From: Bacteroidota bacterium
Lineage (GTDB): Bacteria > Bacteroidota > Bacteroidia > UKL13-3
DNA: 64,000 bases
NCBI GenBank assembly: GCA_040388375.1
Contig: JAZKBU010000009.1
Span: 62,001-126,000, forward strand
Reading direction: 5' to 3'
The notes under the pieces are model-generated. The model saw nothing but the letters and a program-made list of their open reading frames with translations. It ran no database searches and had not been told where the DNA came from. Positions 24,555 through 33,948 of this stretch are shown here, one piece after another. Position numbers and translations under genes: made by a program. How positions within the stretch are numbered: the first letter of the stretch is position 1; each line of letters opens with the position of its first letter.

Positions 24555-25484
24555 CTATGCTTTATTTATGAAGTCAATATTTCTCTTCAAACCGTTGTAT
24601 TTGGTTCTTTTTACCGGTGATTTTTTAAATAATGTATTGAATACTTGTTCGGTTATTTCCTCCCAATCTTTTTTTTGCATGTGTAATAACTCATTTGGGG
24701 GTTCAAATAAAGGCTCATTGTGAGCTTGTGAAAATCTATTCCAGGGGCATACATTCTGGCAAACATCACATCCAAAAGCCCAATTATCGAATTTATTTTT
24801 CATTTCTACAGGAATAGCTTCCTTGAGTTCAATAGTAAAATAACTGATACACTTACTTCCATCAACTACTGAAGGAGCAATAATAGCCTGTGTAGGACAG
24901 GCATCAATACAAGCGGTACAAGTACCGCAATGGCTAGTCGTGGGTGAATCGTAAGCTAAATCTAAATCAATAATCAGTTCGGCTAGGAAAAAAAAGGAAC
25001 CATTTCCTTTATTAATTAAATTCCCATTTTTACCAATCCAACCCAATCCACTTTTTGCTGCCCATGCCCTTTCTAAAATAGGTGCGGAATCCACAAAACA
25101 ACGACCTCCTACTTCGCCTATTTCTTCCTGAATATATGCGAGTAACTCGGTTAACTTGTCTTTTACTACATAATGGTAATCTTGTCCGTATGCATACTTA
25201 GATATTTTGGGTGCATCAGCATGTAATTGTGTTTTGGGTGTATAATAGTTATATAGCAAACTCACTACTGACTTTGCTCCATCAACTAAAATAGTCGGGT
25301 CCAACCTTTTGTCAAAATGATTTTCCATATAAGCCATTTTGCCATTTTTATTTTCTCTTAACCACTTTTCTAATTTAGGTGCTTCTGAGGCCAAATACTC
25401 TGCTTTGCTTATACCACAAAAACTAAAGCCTAAATCGGCAGCTTTATTTTTTATTAATTGGGCATACTTTGTTTTGTTTGGCAT
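24555..25484 (-). CDS. queG: Epoxyqueuosine reductase QueG
   Basis: About 309 residues from the Met at 25484. It shows the QueG layout: an N-terminal cobalamin-binding reductase domain ([31 protein letters not shown]) and two 4Fe-4S clusters formed by [12 protein letters not shown] and [10 protein letters not shown]. It performs the last step of queuosine synthesis, reducing epoxyqueuosine to queuosine in the tRNA wobble position. The HEAT-like C-terminal extension of some QueG proteins is absent, as is common. It is the first gene of an operon with the barrel protein. Confidence 0.95.
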   Translation of the reverse strand: MPNKTKYAQLIKNKAADLGFSFCGISKAEYLASEAPKLEKWLRENKNGKMAYMENHFDKRLDPTILVDGAKSVVSLLYNYYTPKTQLHADAPKISKYAYGQDYHYVVKDKLTELLAYIQEEIGEVGGRCFVDSAPILERAWAAKSGLGWIGKNGNLINKGNGSFFFLAELIIDLDLAYDSPTTSHCGTCTACIDACPTQAIIAPSVVDGSKCISYFTIELKEAIPVEMKNKFDNWAFGCDVCQNVCPWNRFSQAHNEPLFEPPNELLHMQKKDWEEITEQVFNTLFKKSPVKRTKYNGLKRNIDFINKA

Positions 25485-25545
25485 AGCAATTGACAAAAAT
25501 GATTAGTTACATTTGAAATAAAAAGAAATAAATACTATGGTATTC

Positions 25546-25830
25546 ATGGTCGAAATAAAATTACCGGATGAAATTGATAGCCATTTTATGCGTAAAATTC
25601 CTAGTCACAGAGCATTCATCAATCAATTAATTAATCAGGGTAAAATTCAAAGTTACACTATTAATGAGGAAAGAACACGTGGCTGGATTATTTTTAATAC
25701 GGAGAACGAAGCTGAAGTTAATACTATAATGGAGCAATTACCTTTGTATGAATTTATTCAATCTAAAATACACAACGTAATGGTACACGATAGTGAAATG
25801 TTTCGTTTCCCTAAAATGCACATGAATTAA
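25546..25830 (+). CDS. Small muconolactone isomerase/YciI-like protein
   Basis: About 94 residues from the second ATG at 25546 (MVEIKLPDEI); an ATG at 25537 adds three residues. The order strand, helix (FINQLINQGKIQSYTI), strand (RGWIIFNTENEAEV), helix (TIMEQLPLYEFI) and strand matches the dimeric alpha-beta barrel of YciI and muconolactone isomerase-like proteins. No catalytic residue stands out and no pathway partner is adjacent. It is divergent from queG, only about 60 bases away. Confidence 0.65.
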   Translation: MVEIKLPDEIDSHFMRKIPSHRAFINQLINQGKIQSYTINEERTRGWIIFNTENEAEVNTIMEQLPLYEFIQSKIHNVMVHDSEMFRFPKMHMN

Positions 25831-25936
25831 TATCATTAATTCGTCCATCAATCAGTAGCTCATAAGTTATTATAATTCTCATTTCTATAATGGAATGACC
25901 TTATATTTGCCCACCATTTCATTATAATACTTACTG

Positions 25937-26989
25937 ATGTTTTATTCAAAAGACAGATTACTTCAATTTTCGAAAAATATTTTTATACAATGTGGAATGC
26001 CTGAAAACGAGGCACAGCAAGCTGCAGATGTTTTAATTAGTGCTGACTTACGCGGTATTGATTCGCACGGAGTAGCCAGGTTAAGCGGCTATGTAAGACT
26101 ATATGAAACGCAAAGGGCTAACATGACACCCAAGTGGGGTATTATTCATGAAACACCGAGTACTGCCACCATTGATGCTGATAATGGTTTAGGGTTGGTA
26201 GTGGCCCCACAAGCTATGCATATAGCTATTGAAAAAGCTAAACAGGTGGGTACGGGTTGGGTTGCTATTCAAAATTCCAATCATTTTGGTATAGCAGCTT
26301 ACCACGCCATGAAAGCACTTCCTGAAAACATGATTGGCATAGCCATGACCAATGCAAGTCCATTGGTTGCTCCTACTCATTCAAAGGAAAGAATGCTGGG
26401 AACAAACCCTATTTGTGTTGTTTTTCCTGCAAAAAAATACAACCCGGTGGTTATTGATATGGCAACAAGCGCTGCTGCAAATGGTAAGTTAGAAATTGCG
26501 CAAAGAAACAATAAACAGATACCTTTAGGTTGGGTACAAGATAAAGATGGGAACGATAGTGTTGATGCAAACGAGTTAAAAAACAAAGGTTCATTGCTTC
26601 CTTTAGGAGGTCATAAGGGTTATGGTCTTGGTGCCCTTGTAGATATTTTAACAGGTGTTCTTTCCGGTGCCAATTATGGGCCTTGGGTTCCTCCTTTTGT
26701 ATCTTTTCTAAATCCATTAAACGATTTACCCGGTAAAGGCATCGGGCATTTTTTAGGCGCTATGCGCATAGATGCTTTCAGGCCTGCTGATGATTTTCTA
26801 CATCATATTGATAACTGGATTGAACGTTTTAAAAATGCAGAAAGAATTAATTCCGATCAAAAAATTATTATTCCCGGTGAGCCAGAGTTTGAAATGGAAA
26901 CTGAACGACTTCAAACAGGTATACCACTAAATAAGTTGGTGGAGGACGATTTATTGAAACTAGCCGAACAATTTAACATAGTACTATAA
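25937..26989 (+). CDS. Ldh-family (malate/lactate/ureidoglycolate) dehydrogenase
   Basis: A 350-residue member of the NAD(P)-dependent malate/L-lactate dehydrogenase family that is unrelated to the common Rossmann-fold enzymes. Signatures include DLRGIDSHGVARLSGY, the catalytic-type NSNHFGIAAYHA segment, GTNPICVVFP, DMATSAAANGKLE and LGGHKGYGLGALVDILTGVLSGANYG. It oxidises a 2-hydroxy acid to a 2-oxo acid in the cytoplasm; the exact substrate cannot be read from sequence. TATATTTG at 25902-25909 could be its -7 box. It is followed 14 bases later by maf. Confidence 0.9.
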   Translation: MFYSKDRLLQFSKNIFIQCGMPENEAQQAADVLISADLRGIDSHGVARLSGYVRLYETQRANMTPKWGIIHETPSTATIDADNGLGLVVAPQAMHIAIEKAKQVGTGWVAIQNSNHFGIAAYHAMKALPENMIGIAMTNASPLVAPTHSKERMLGTNPICVVFPAKKYNPVVIDMATSAAANGKLEIAQRNNKQIPLGWVQDKDGNDSVDANELKNKGSLLPLGGHKGYGLGALVDILTGVLSGANYGPWVPPFVSFLNPLNDLPGKGIGHFLGAMRIDAFRPADDFLHHIDNWIERFKNAERINSDQKIIIPGEPEFEMETERLQTGIPLNKLVEDDLLKLAEQFNIVL

Positions 26990-27003
26990 TTTAAAGCCGA
27001 GTC

Positions 27004-27585
27004 ATGAATAAAAAAATAATACTAGCTTCAAAATCGCCAAGAAGACAAGAGTTAATAAAGGGGCTTGAATTAAATTATGAAGTTTTCACTTATGAAGTGG
27101 ATGAAACTTTTCCTGCTGAATTAAAAGCCGGAAATATTGTTACTTATCTGGCTGAAAAAAAATCTGCAGCTTACCCTAAACCACTCGGTAACGATGAAAT
27201 ACTTATTACTGCTGATACAATAGTATGGGTAAATGACCATGTATTAAACAAACCTGAGTCTAAGCAAGAGGCCTTTGCCATGCTCAATGAAATTTGTGGT
27301 ACTACACACCATGTTTATACCGGAGTTTGCATGAAAAGCAATACAGAAAGCATTACCTTTTTTGATACCAGTTTGGTTACTATTAATAACCTAAGTGATG
27401 CTGAAAAATGCCATTATATTAACAACTACAAACCTTTTGATAAAGCGGGCAGTTATGGCATTCAGGATTGGTTTGGATATACCGCTGTTGAAAAAATTGA
27501 AGGCTGCTTTTATAATGTAATGGGATTACCTGTTAGAAAAATATACAGCGAGCTTAAAAAACAAAATTGGTTTTCGCTGCCCTAA
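27004..27585 (+). CDS. maf: Maf family nucleotide pyrophosphatase
   Basis: A 193-residue Maf protein: SKSPRRQEL near the start, ITADTIVWVNDHVLNKP, the H-x-V-Y-T-G segment (THHVYTGVC), KAGSYGIQDWFG and NVMGLPV. Maf proteins hydrolyse dTTP/UTP or modified nucleotides to monophosphates, a housekeeping role. The QDWFG segment is the form seen in dTTP/UTP-type (YhdE) members. It probably shares a transcript with the dehydrogenase gene, and its end is 3 bases from the convergent Ppx/GppA gene. Confidence 0.93.
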   Translation: MNKKIILASKSPRRQELIKGLELNYEVFTYEVDETFPAELKAGNIVTYLAEKKSAAYPKPLGNDEILITADTIVWVNDHVLNKPESKQEAFAMLNEICGTTHHVYTGVCMKSNTESITFFDTSLVTINNLSDAEKCHYINNYKPFDKAGSYGIQDWFGYTAVEKIEGCFYNVMGLPVRKIYSELKKQNWFSLP

Positions 27586-27588
27586 GTA

Positions 27589-28506
27589 TTAATTATACAT
27601 GGAGTAAATAGCTCCTTCTTTCATGGCATAATTGGAGCAAATTAATTTTTTAATGTCTGCTATTTCTATAATTGTTTCTATCAGTATAGTGGCTATTGAA
27701 ATATATTCTGCTCTAAAATCAACCATCCCTTTTAACTTTAAACGCTGTTCAATAGTTGATGTAAGAATTAACTCATTAAACATTTCAAACTCTTTTATAT
27801 GTATTTCAAATGCGTTTTTAGTGAGTGAAATAGGAATAACATGTAAATCGTTAATGACCACATCTACCAAGGTTTCAAAACTTCCTGCAGTGCCTATCAG
27901 TACTTTTAACGGATAATATTTAATTGCTTTTTTTAAAGGCTCTAATTCGTTTAAAATATATTCTTTTATATTTTGTATTTCTGCTGTTGTTGGTGGGTTT
28001 TGAGGGCAGAATTTCTCAATTAGTCTTACGGCACCTAAATCAAAACTTTGTTGCCAATGAACAGATTGATGACGGCCAATAATAAACTCAACACTGCCTC
28101 CGCCAATATCCATTACCAATATTTCATCTTCAGGTAATTTAAATGATTTTGATGCTCCATTATATACATACAAGGCTTCTTCATTGCCATCAATTATTGA
28201 TATATCAATTCCCAGTAGTTCTTTAATTCTATTGACTAAAACAGACCCGTTGCTGGCATTTCGAATAGCTGAAGTTGCCAGTGCTTTTATATCAGTAATA
28301 CCTAATCCATCAATATATGATTTGAACTGAGTTAATGCGGTAATGGCCCGCTGCATAGCCGCATCGGTTATGGTATTAGAAACCATTCCTCCTAAACCTA
28401 TTTTAACAGGAAACTCCAAATTAACGGCAGGGTTTAACTGCCCGTTTTTTATTTCTGCAATTAGTAAATTAAAAGTGTTTGAACCTAAATCAATTACTGC
28501 CTTCAT
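27589..28506 (-). CDS. Ppx/GppA phosphatase family protein
   Basis: A 305-residue ASKHA-fold protein with AVIDLGSNTFNLLIAEI, the ALATSAIRNASNG segment, DIGGGSVEFIIG (phosphate-binding) and LIGTAGSFETLVDV. These are the two N-terminal domains of exopolyphosphatase/pppGpp phosphohydrolase; the C-terminal HD-like part of full-length Ppx is missing, so this is the short form common in Bacteroidota. It should cleave polyphosphate or pppGpp. It is transcribed alone on minus. Confidence 0.9.
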   Translation of the reverse strand: MKAVIDLGSNTFNLLIAEIKNGQLNPAVNLEFPVKIGLGGMVSNTITDAAMQRAITALTQFKSYIDGLGITDIKALATSAIRNASNGSVLVNRIKELLGIDISIIDGNEEALYVYNGASKSFKLPEDEILVMDIGGGSVEFIIGRHQSVHWQQSFDLGAVRLIEKFCPQNPPTTAEIQNIKEYILNELEPLKKAIKYYPLKVLIGTAGSFETLVDVVINDLHVIPISLTKNAFEIHIKEFEMFNELILTSTIEQRLKLKGMVDFRAEYISIATILIETIIEIADIKKLICSNYAMKEGAIYSMYN

Positions 28507-28530
28507 TCATTCAAATTTAATAAAAATAAA

Positions 28531-28570
28531 AAAAGAAAGGTGCTTAAATTTAATTAAGCACCTTTCTTTT
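28531..28570 (-). terminator. Terminator of the large exported protein gene
   Basis: A perfect 17-base-pair stem (AAAAGAAAGGTGCTTAA with its complement) around a 6-base loop with A/T runs on both sides, 28 bases after the stop of the 1388-residue gene. Confidence 0.88.
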
Positions 28571-28597
28571 TTAAACTGATTGGTTTATCAATTCAAG

Positions 28598-31500
28598 TTA
28601 TTTAACTACGCTTATTTTATGCGTATACACTTTATTGTTTGTTTCCACCTGTATTAAGTAAACACCATTTGCAAAAGCTGACAAATCAATTTGTTTTTCA
28701 ACTAAATCGTTTTTGTTAATGGTTATTGTTTTAGCTAAACCACCTACTGCATTGTATACTTTAATGTTTACATCGTCAGTTAATGCTTCAAATAATTTTA
28801 GTTTTAATAAACCATTACTTGGGTTTGGATATATAGCTACAATATTGTTTGCATTTAATACATCTTCTACTGATGATGAATTGGCTACTACATTTACTGT
28901 TCTGATTGTCGGTGCTGATTGATTACCTGATAAATCTGTTACTTTATAAGATACACTGAACAATCCTTCTACATCGCCAAAGTAATCTCCATTACCATTT
29001 TGAGGTAAATTACTTACTATGGTAAGATTTTTTCTTATTTGTGCATCTGTATTATAATTATCTGATATTTGAACACCTGGGTCATTAAACACACTCCAAC
29101 GTATTAAATTAACCGTTGTTGCGCCTAATAACGATATTGTAGGTGCTTTACCATCTTTTACTATAATAGTTCTTGTTATAAATTCCACATTACCTGAACC
29201 ATCTGTTACTGTGTATATTTGAGTATATGTTCCTAATGAATCTACACGTAAATCAGTTGTTTTGGTTAAATATAAATTGTTAACCGGCCAGTAATTATCA
29301 CTTACGCCAACTCCCGGGTCATTATAAACCTCATTTACTTCTATTTCTAAAGGCGAAGCGCCATTCAAAGTAATGCTTGGTTTTATTTTATCAGTTACAT
29401 TTACTTCTAACCTTAATTGTGCAGCTGCATTACCTGACTCATCTACTAAATCATAAACTACATAGTAAATACCAATCAAATTAGGGTTAACAACTCCAAC
29501 ATAAGTAGGTGTTAATTGTGCTTTAGAATTATAATTATCTGACCAATTAATAGCTTCTAATGGTTCAAAATTAGTTAATACTTGGTGCAGATATGGAATC
29601 CCTTTAGCTATAATAACAGGCTTGATTGTATCTTGAACAATAATTGTTCTATCTACAAATTTGGTAAAGCTAAATGCATCGGTAATTGTATATCTTGTAG
29701 TATAAGTGCCTATAACATTTTCATTCAGGTCAGTTGTTTTTACCACATTAGCACTAATGTCTGCACCTGTATTATCTAATGCAATTACACCTGGATCAAC
29801 AAAAGGTGTTTTTACATTGGTACGTACTGTTGAACCACCAAGTAAAGCAATAGCAGGACCTGTATTGTTTAATTCTACTATAACTGTACGTATTAAAGTA
29901 TCTGATACATTACCTGAGTAATCTTTTACAAAATATTTAATGGTATAAACACCCAAGTTACTTGTATCTAATGTTGATACTATTTGTACTCTGCCTGCAA
30001 TATTACCTTCTATATTATCTGTTGCCAATACCCAAGGATCATTGAAGGTTTTGTTAATCTCGGTACGTACAATGTTGTTACCCAATAATGATATGACAGG
30101 CTTAACATTGTCTTTATTAATAGCTACATTAAAGTCTTTAAACATACCTATTACCGAGTACACTGAATTAAACTGGGTAGAGTTGGCTAAATCTGTTCCT
30201 ACACGCATACGGGTAGTTCCATAACCTTGGGTTGGTGAGATAACAATAGTATCGATTAACTGAGCATCACCATTGTTTATTTTGTTTAATACTAACTCAT
30301 TGCTTTCAAAGTTGGCATTAAAGTTTAAATCTATCCAAACTTTGTAATCCATATTGGTTCCTGCACTTGGTCTGTTTATTACAATAGCGTATTTACCACC
30401 CCTGTTTACATTAGCTAATTGGGTAGTGGTATTAATATATTGATAAGTTGGACCTGTAAAATTAGTAAATGTTGAATCAACACTACTTAACCTTACTCTT
30501 CTAATACCCATGGTAGCATCAGCCACACTTGAAAATACAGTACCCGAACCAGGTGTTTGGTATGCACTTACTTGTATAAAGGCTGTTTTGGTTACTGAAT
30601 CTACACCAAAATTATTAGTAGTAACTAAACGTATAGTATAAGCAACAGGGCTTGTTAAACGTACCTGTGGGTTTTGACTGTTAGCACTGGTTCCATTGAT
30701 GAATTGTACTGCATTAGGGCTGAATATCCAGTTCCATTGTGTTACACCATAAACTGATTGATCAATCAATTTAAAAGTATCGGTATTAAAGCCTAAAAAT
30801 TTATCGGCAGTAAAACGGGCTATCGGAATTCTGTTAATAGGTAAAAAGGTTACTGTTTTTCTAATCGTATCTGAACCTACACAGTTATAAGCCACCATGG
30901 TAATTACACGTGATAGCGGGGTAGTTACTAAAAACGTTCTGGTTGGGTTAGCTGAGGTTGAATCAAACAAACCATTACCATCTGTATCCCATGAGTATTT
31001 CATCAAAGTACCTGTTGAAGTATTTACATAACTTACCGGTTGGTTTGAATAGAAAGTATCAGGTATATTAAACGATGCTGTTGGTTTACTGTAACTGGCC
31101 GGTTTAGCTTCCCAACGGAAAGAAAAAGTGGCTGAATCGTATCCGCCTGGAATAGTAGCACTACCAGGTTTGTATTTAAAACTTAAACTGCTTCCACCAC
31201 GTATAATTGATTGAGCCGGGCTTAAAGGTAATTGACCCGTGCTGCTGGCTCCTACTGCTGTTAAACGTGGTGAGGTAGTAGAATTCGGACCATTGAATAT
31301 TTCTATACTATCACCAGGTAACATTTTAATTCTTTCAATATATAATGTAACTGAATCAGCACAAGGTGCAATGGTAAAACCAGGGCAACTTGGTGACCAT
31401 AAACTTCTGGCATAACTGGTATATGGACCTGATACACCATATAAAAATCCTATTGGTTCGCTACTTTGGTATGAAGTTCCTGCACACATATTTATACCAG

Positions 31501-32764
31501 TGAATACTTGTACATAGCTTGGCTTACAAATAGAATCCGTCCCTCGATTATTCCATACGCGTAAACATACTCTAAATACACCAGGGTCAAAGGCTGCAAA
31601 ACGGGGATTGGATATAGTATTACTTGGATTAAAGTAGTTAGGAAATGCATTGGGATCTGTGGCACAAGTGGCACAAGGTGGATCAAAACTCCATTCCCAC
31701 TGGTTAGGACCATTGGTTGATAAATCTAAAAGAGGTGCTTCTTCACCAAAACCTAATTTACGTTTAAAGCTGATAAAATCTGCTTTTGGTTTTTGACTTG
31801 GTGTATCTACATAAATAAATTTAACAATAGAATCTAATAATGAATCGCGTTTGTAATTATTTACTGCTAATAGTTTTACACGTTTTAAACCTGGTGAGGT
31901 AAAGGTATAAGTAAAGTGGTTGCTATATTTAGCTGTATCAATATAACCGGCATAAATACCCGCTGTGGTGCGATTATAACCAGGGTATAATGGGTTTTCA
32001 TCAGGTAAATTCCAAAACACACGGCTTTGGAAACTTGAAGTATTTAATATGGTTTGAGGACTATTAATCCATACCGTATCGGGTGTATAAAAATTAGCTA
32101 TTGGAGGAAGTGCTACCCCTGAACTAAGAATGGTCATTTGCATATTGGGTCTGTTGGTATAATTTGTACCTGCATTACCAATAGGACACATTACACCTGT
32201 ACTATTATCATCCCAAGCCTGAATAACAGAATTGAATGATGTAACTGTATTAGCCACTGCAGGAGATGCAGTAAAACTATTGTTACCATTGTCATGGCAC
32301 AAATCAATTAATAAATTAGATGTTCCGTCCCAAGTAAAAGGTGTTTGAAAAGTATGTGTATTCCAACCACTTACCGGTACATAAGCCGCAGTAGTGTAAA
32401 CCTGAGTCAAACCTGTATTATCCCATGCTGTTGATAACACCGAAACTGTGGTGTTTTTCATTTTAATGGTATAATTGTTATGAGAACCGGATGCATTTTG
32501 GGTAATTACATTAAACGCCAATGTAGATATAGTACTTTGAGAACCATAACCTAAAGTATTTAATTCAGAGGCTAAAATAAGAAGTTGTATTTTTGATTGA
32601 GAGAACCAAGCTCCATAAGGAGTAGGTTGAGTGTTGGTAGCATTGGTGGTAGTGCCTGTTCCGATAGTAATTACTGTTTGTGCTTGCACAAATGAAATTC
32701 CCATCAACATAAAAAGGATGCAAGTAAGCATGCCCCTTTTTAAAATTTGTAATTCTGGTTTCAT
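28598..32764 (-). CDS. Large exported multi-domain protein: PKD, GEVED, five Ig-like repeats, T9SS signal
   Basis: A 1388-residue protein with a signal peptide (ending FVQAQT) and several modules: an N-terminal beta-sandwich (about 30-220), PKD-like domains (one around PTASFNIPDTFYSNQPVSY), a CUB-like stretch, a GEVED segment (MDYKVWIDLNFNANFESNEL) near 800, and five tandem DUF5011 Ig-like repeats of about 75 residues from about 895 to 1285, each ending in a TVIV-like strand. A T9SS type A sorting domain closes it (AIYPNPSNGLLKLKL to KISVVK). It is likely a surface adhesin or binding protein. It follows the MbnH-like gene by 58 bases, probably in one operon. A CAAA repeat sits directly before its start codon. 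Confidence 0.9.
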   Translation of the reverse strand: MKPELQILKRGMLTCILFMLMGISFVQAQTVITIGTGTTTNATNTQPTPYGAWFSQSKIQLLILASELNTLGYGSQSTISTLAFNVITQNASGSHNNYTIKMKNTTVSVLSTAWDNTGLTQVYTTAAYVPVSGWNTHTFQTPFTWDGTSNLLIDLCHDNGNNSFTASPAVANTVTSFNSVIQAWDDNSTGVMCPIGNAGTNYTNRPNMQMTILSSGVALPPIANFYTPDTVWINSPQTILNTSSFQSRVFWNLPDENPLYPGYNRTTAGIYAGYIDTAKYSNHFTYTFTSPGLKRVKLLAVNNYKRDSLLDSIVKFIYVDTPSQKPKADFISFKRKLGFGEEAPLLDLSTNGPNQWEWSFDPPCATCATDPNAFPNYFNPSNTISNPRFAAFDPGVFRVCLRVWNNRGTDSICKPSYVQVFTGINMCAGTSYQSSEPIGFLYGVSGPYTSYARSLWSPSCPGFTIAPCADSVTLYIERIKMLPGDSIEIFNGPNSTTSPRLTAVGASSTGQLPLSPAQSIIRGGSSLSFKYKPGSATIPGGYDSATFSFRWEAKPASYSKPTASFNIPDTFYSNQPVSYVNTSTGTLMKYSWDTDGNGLFDSTSANPTRTFLVTTPLSRVITMVAYNCVGSDTIRKTVTFLPINRIPIARFTADKFLGFNTDTFKLIDQSVYGVTQWNWIFSPNAVQFINGTSANSQNPQVRLTSPVAYTIRLVTTNNFGVDSVTKTAFIQVSAYQTPGSGTVFSSVADATMGIRRVRLSSVDSTFTNFTGPTYQYINTTTQLANVNRGGKYAIVINRPSAGTNMDYKVWIDLNFNANFESNELVLNKINNGDAQLIDTIVISPTQGYGTTRMRVGTDLANSTQFNSVYSVIGMFKDFNVAINKDNVKPVISLLGNNIVRTEINKTFNDPWVLATDNIEGNIAGRVQIVSTLDTSNLGVYTIKYFVKDYSGNVSDTLIRTVIVELNNTGPAIALLGGSTVRTNVKTPFVDPGVIALDNTGADISANVVKTTDLNENVIGTYTTRYTITDAFSFTKFVDRTIIVQDTIKPVIIAKGIPYLHQVLTNFEPLEAINWSDNYNSKAQLTPTYVGVVNPNLIGIYYVVYDLVDESGNAAAQLRLEVNVTDKIKPSITLNGASPLEIEVNEVYNDPGVGVSDNYWPVNNLYLTKTTDLRVDSLGTYTQIYTVTDGSGNVEFITRTIIVKDGKAPTISLLGATTVNLIRWSVFNDPGVQISDNYNTDAQIRKNLTIVSNLPQNGNGDYFGDVEGLFSVSYKVTDLSGNQSAPTIRTVNVVANSSSVEDVLNANNIVAIYPNPSNGLLKLKLFEALTDDVNIKVYNAVGGLAKTITINKNDLVEKQIDLSAFANGVYLIQVETNNKVYTHKISVVK

Positions 32765-32765
32765 A

Positions 32766-32785
32766 TTTGTTTGTTTGTTTGTTTG
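32766..32785. repeat. Five-copy TTTG microsatellite just upstream of a start codon
   Basis: TTTG five times (CAAA five times on the coding minus strand), one base before the ATG (32764-32762) of the 1388-residue exported protein. Copy number changes here would alter leader length rather than reading frame. Confidence 0.85.
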
Positions 32786-32804
32786 CTTTTATTTTGTTCG
32801 TATA

Positions 32805-32824
32805 AATTACTAAGCTTAGTAATT
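32805..32824. promoter_or_regulatory. 20-bp perfect palindrome between MbnH-like gene and the large exported protein gene
   Basis: AATTACTAAGCTTAGTAATT is its own reverse complement and overlaps the stop codon of the MbnH-like gene (32825-32823). No T run follows on either strand, so it is not a standard terminator; a dimeric regulator site or an mRNA processing hairpin is possible. Confidence 0.45.
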
Positions 32825-33941
32825 AAGGCTTAGCAAATTTAGTATTTTTTATAAAACTACTGTCAGTCATTGTTTGTAAAAATGCAATTAAATCCTGCTT
32901 TTGTTCAAGTGTTAATTGTAAACCCAAAGGAAGATGCTTTGCTATTAGAGGATCAACCCATGGCGAATTCTTTACTCCTGAATCATAAAAATCAATTACT
33001 TCTTCCAATGTTTTTAAGCTGCCATCATGCATATAAGGAGCCGTGAAAGCCAGATTACGCAGACTAGGTGTTTTAAATTTTCCTATATCATTTGATTGAT
33101 TAGTTATACGAAACAAACCTGAATCGGTTGGGTTTTCAGACAAACCATTGTTATGCATTTGAAAATCAGTCATAAAAACGCTTTTATCAGCGCCATGGCA
33201 ATGAAAGCAATCTGCTCCTTTTAAGCCCAAAGCCGGATTATTCTCTGAAATGAATAACAGCAAGCCATTTCGCTCTGATTCTGTAAAAACACCTAGGTTT
33301 CTGGTTGCCAAATATTGGTCGTACTTTGAATTAAATGACAATAGGGTTCTTTCGAACTGAGCAATAGCCTTTTGTATTAGTAATGTGTAAATGGAATCGG
33401 TACCGAAAGCTTTCTTAAATAGCTTAGGATAAAACGGATGCGCTTGAAGTCTTGAAATAATAACAGGCAGGGAGCCCGCCATTTCGTTTGGCGCTTGTAT
33501 AGGAACTATGGACTGCCTTTCTAAGCTGGGAGCCGCTCCATCCCAAAAAAACTTATGAACGGAAGCTGATTTACTTTCCTGATATGCCAGATTAAATAAA
33601 GGCATTGCATTTCTTGTACCCTTTTCTCCTGTTACTCCTACACTAAAATCTAATCCATTATCGGTAAAGGCAAAACTTTGGTTATGGCAACTGGCACACG
33701 ATTGGGAGTTGTTAGCCGATAACATTGTTTCGTAAAATAATTTTCGACCTAATTCAACTCCTTCTTCCGTTAGTGGATTATCGGCTGGAGGCTGTATATA
33801 GTTATTGGGGGTAAAATAAGATGGATATTCTATGATATATGGAGTTGGACTTTCTTGTCCGAATTCTAATTTTTTATCCTTTACGCATGATGCATAAAAG
33901 ATTAAAACTAAAACCAATAACAAGTAAGCAATTTTTCTCAT
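32823..33941 (-). CDS. Dihaem cytochrome c peroxidase/MauG family lipoprotein, MbnH-like
   Basis: A 372-residue lipoprotein (lipobox Cys at residue 19, FYASC) with two haem c sites, CASCH at 82-86 and CFHCH at 245-249, and other family marks: ELGRKLFYETMLSANNSQSC, RNAMPLFNLAY, FKTPSLRNLAFTAPYMHDGSLKTLEEVIDFYDSG. It belongs to the bacterial cytochrome c peroxidase/MauG group. The gene lies 7 bases after an MbnP-like gene, the pairing seen in copper systems where the MauG-like MbnH oxidises a tryptophan of MbnP to kynurenine. I infer that role here; a plain peroxidase remains possible. Haem maturation would use the Ccm genes at 61116-64000. Confidence 0.88.
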   Translation of the reverse strand: MRKIAYLLLVLVLIFYASCVKDKKLEFGQESPTPYIIEYPSYFTPNNYIQPPADNPLTEEGVELGRKLFYETMLSANNSQSCASCHNQSFAFTDNGLDFSVGVTGEKGTRNAMPLFNLAYQESKSASVHKFFWDGAAPSLERQSIVPIQAPNEMAGSLPVIISRLQAHPFYPKLFKKAFGTDSIYTLLIQKAIAQFERTLLSFNSKYDQYLATRNLGVFTESERNGLLLFISENNPALGLKGADCFHCHGADKSVFMTDFQMHNNGLSENPTDSGLFRITNQSNDIGKFKTPSLRNLAFTAPYMHDGSLKTLEEVIDFYDSGVKNSPWVDPLIAKHLPLGLQLTLEQKQDLIAFLQTMTDSSFIKNTKFAKP

Positions 33942-33948
33942 CTATTAA

